This document shows positions 5,289 to 5,806 of a stretch of 5,806 nucleotides of DNA, in pieces. A program made the position numbers and the translations under genes. The notes under the pieces were generated by a model. That model had not been told where the DNA came from, did no database searches, and saw only the letters and a program-made list of their open reading frames with translations. Each line of letters begins with the position of its first letter. The first letter of the stretch is position 1. The DNA comes from Rhodospirillales bacterium (GTDB taxonomy: Bacteria > Pseudomonadota > Alphaproteobacteria > Rhodospirillales > Casp-alpha2): the NCBI GenBank assembly GCA_018664265.1, contig JABJOR010000573.1, positions 1-5,806 on the forward strand, read 5' to 3'.

Positions 5289-5806
5289 TTAAACGTAATC
5301 GGGTAGATATTTTGATATCAATGGGAAGTTTTTGGCCTTCTCTGCTGCTTTTTGACTCTTTAAAACCTTCTTGAGAAGAGAATTGCTACCCAAGAAGTGC
5401 TCATGTTGTTGGTAGGAAACGGCTAAAAGGGCCAGGTCAAGGTTTGGGTTGTTTTGGTGTTTGTCGAAGACCAGATAGATATCTCCGCTCTGAATTGCGA
5501 CCTGCCGAAATGCATCAATTAGAAGTTTGATGTCACTGATTCCTGGCTCCATCATACTTTTAACAAGACGTTCTTCAACTTTCTCAGGGGGCAGATATAA
5601 ATCTGATTGTTTTGCAATGTCTGCCCAGACAGCTTTTGCTTTAGCGTTTGATTTTTTAATTCTTTTGGTTTCTTGTTCCCATTCCTTAACAGTCAAAACT
5701 TTACCTTTTGTGCCAGCAGGTTTTTCTTTTTTGATCATTCCAAGAAGGCTTTTCTTCTGTTTTTTAGGGCGCTCGGGAAGTGCTGTTTCTTCAAGGACTT
5801 CACTCC
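5289..5806 (-). CDS. Uncharacterised lysine-rich protein, N-terminus beyond window edge
   Basis: The minus-strand frame ending at TAA 5289-5291 stays open to the right edge, giving at least 172 residues. An internal ATG at 5738 would give 149 residues, but 22 further open codons precede it, so the gene most likely starts outside the window. The visible N-terminal part is highly charged and low in complexity (PKKQKKSLLG, then KKEKPAGTKGK) and is probably disordered. The rest (from about VKEWEQE) looks alpha-helical, with amphipathic stretches such as ISDIKLLIDAFRQVAIQSGD and a basic tail LLKKVLKSQKAAEKAK, ending in KYLPDYV. No signal peptide, membrane segment or enzyme motif is visible. I do not recognise the family. 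It converges on the LuxR-type gene, so it belongs to a different transcription unit. Confidence 0.65.
   Translation of the reverse strand, partial: SEVLEETALPERPKKQKKSLLGMIKKEKPAGTKGKVLTVKEWEQETKRIKKSNAKAKAVWADIAKQSDLYLPPEKVEERLVKSMMEPGISDIKLLIDAFRQVAIQSGDIYLVFDKHQNNPNLDLALLAVSYQQHEHFLGSNSLLKKVLKSQKAAEKAKNFPLISKYLPDYV

Noticed and set aside
5312..5321. Perfect 10 bp palindrome TTGATATCAA
   Set aside because: It lies within the 3' part of the right-edge coding region, is short and AT-rich, and has no partner near any promoter. It is most likely coincidence.
1..5806. Mobile element, CRISPR array, tRNA or rRNA
   Set aside because: I saw no transposase or integrase motifs, terminal repeats, regularly spaced direct repeats or tRNA-like cloverleaf sequences on either strand.

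Overview
This 5.8 kb window is chromosomal-looking, densely coding DNA with seven genes and no RNA gene, insertion sequence, CRISPR array or long repeat that I can see. The proteins (an M20 carbamoylase-type amidohydrolase, diaminopropionate ammonia-lyase, ChaC-type cyclotransferase, membrane class III cyclase, TerB-like protein and a LuxR-type regulator) and the moderate, mixed GC content suggest a proteobacterium. A marine or aquatic alphaproteobacterium is my best guess, inferred from the gene mix and not from any marker gene.

Layout. Positions 1-1883 hold two minus-strand catabolic genes in tandem. Diaminopropionate ammonia-lyase (648-1883) is followed after 13 bp by an M20 amidohydrolase of the N-carbamoyl-L-amino-acid hydrolase/allantoate amidohydrolase type, whose C-terminal half runs off the left edge. 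Positions 1884-1948 are a short divergent intergenic region with a perfect 6+6 inverted repeat. From 1949 to 5250 four plus-strand genes follow: a ChaC-like glutathione-type gamma-glutamylcyclotransferase (GTG start), a two-transmembrane Cache-like sensor/class III adenylate cyclase, a small TerB-like protein and a LuxR-type regulator. The first two are probably translationally coupled, because the cyclase ribosome binding site overlaps the chaC stop. TerB and LuxR are separated by only about 20 bp. The right end (5289-5806) carries a convergent minus-strand gene for an unrecognised lysine-rich protein that is open at the window edge.

Working model (inference). The minus-strand pair releases and deaminates 2,3-diaminopropionate or a related amino acid. 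The plus-strand side combines a cytosolic glutathione-degrading enzyme with signalling proteins: a periplasm-sensing cyclase that would make cAMP, and a DNA-binding regulator. The shared 65 bp divergent region is the natural place for common control. No single gene is novel as a family. The least explained parts are the pairing of ChaC with a cyclase, the N-terminal domain of the LuxR-type protein, and the right-edge protein.
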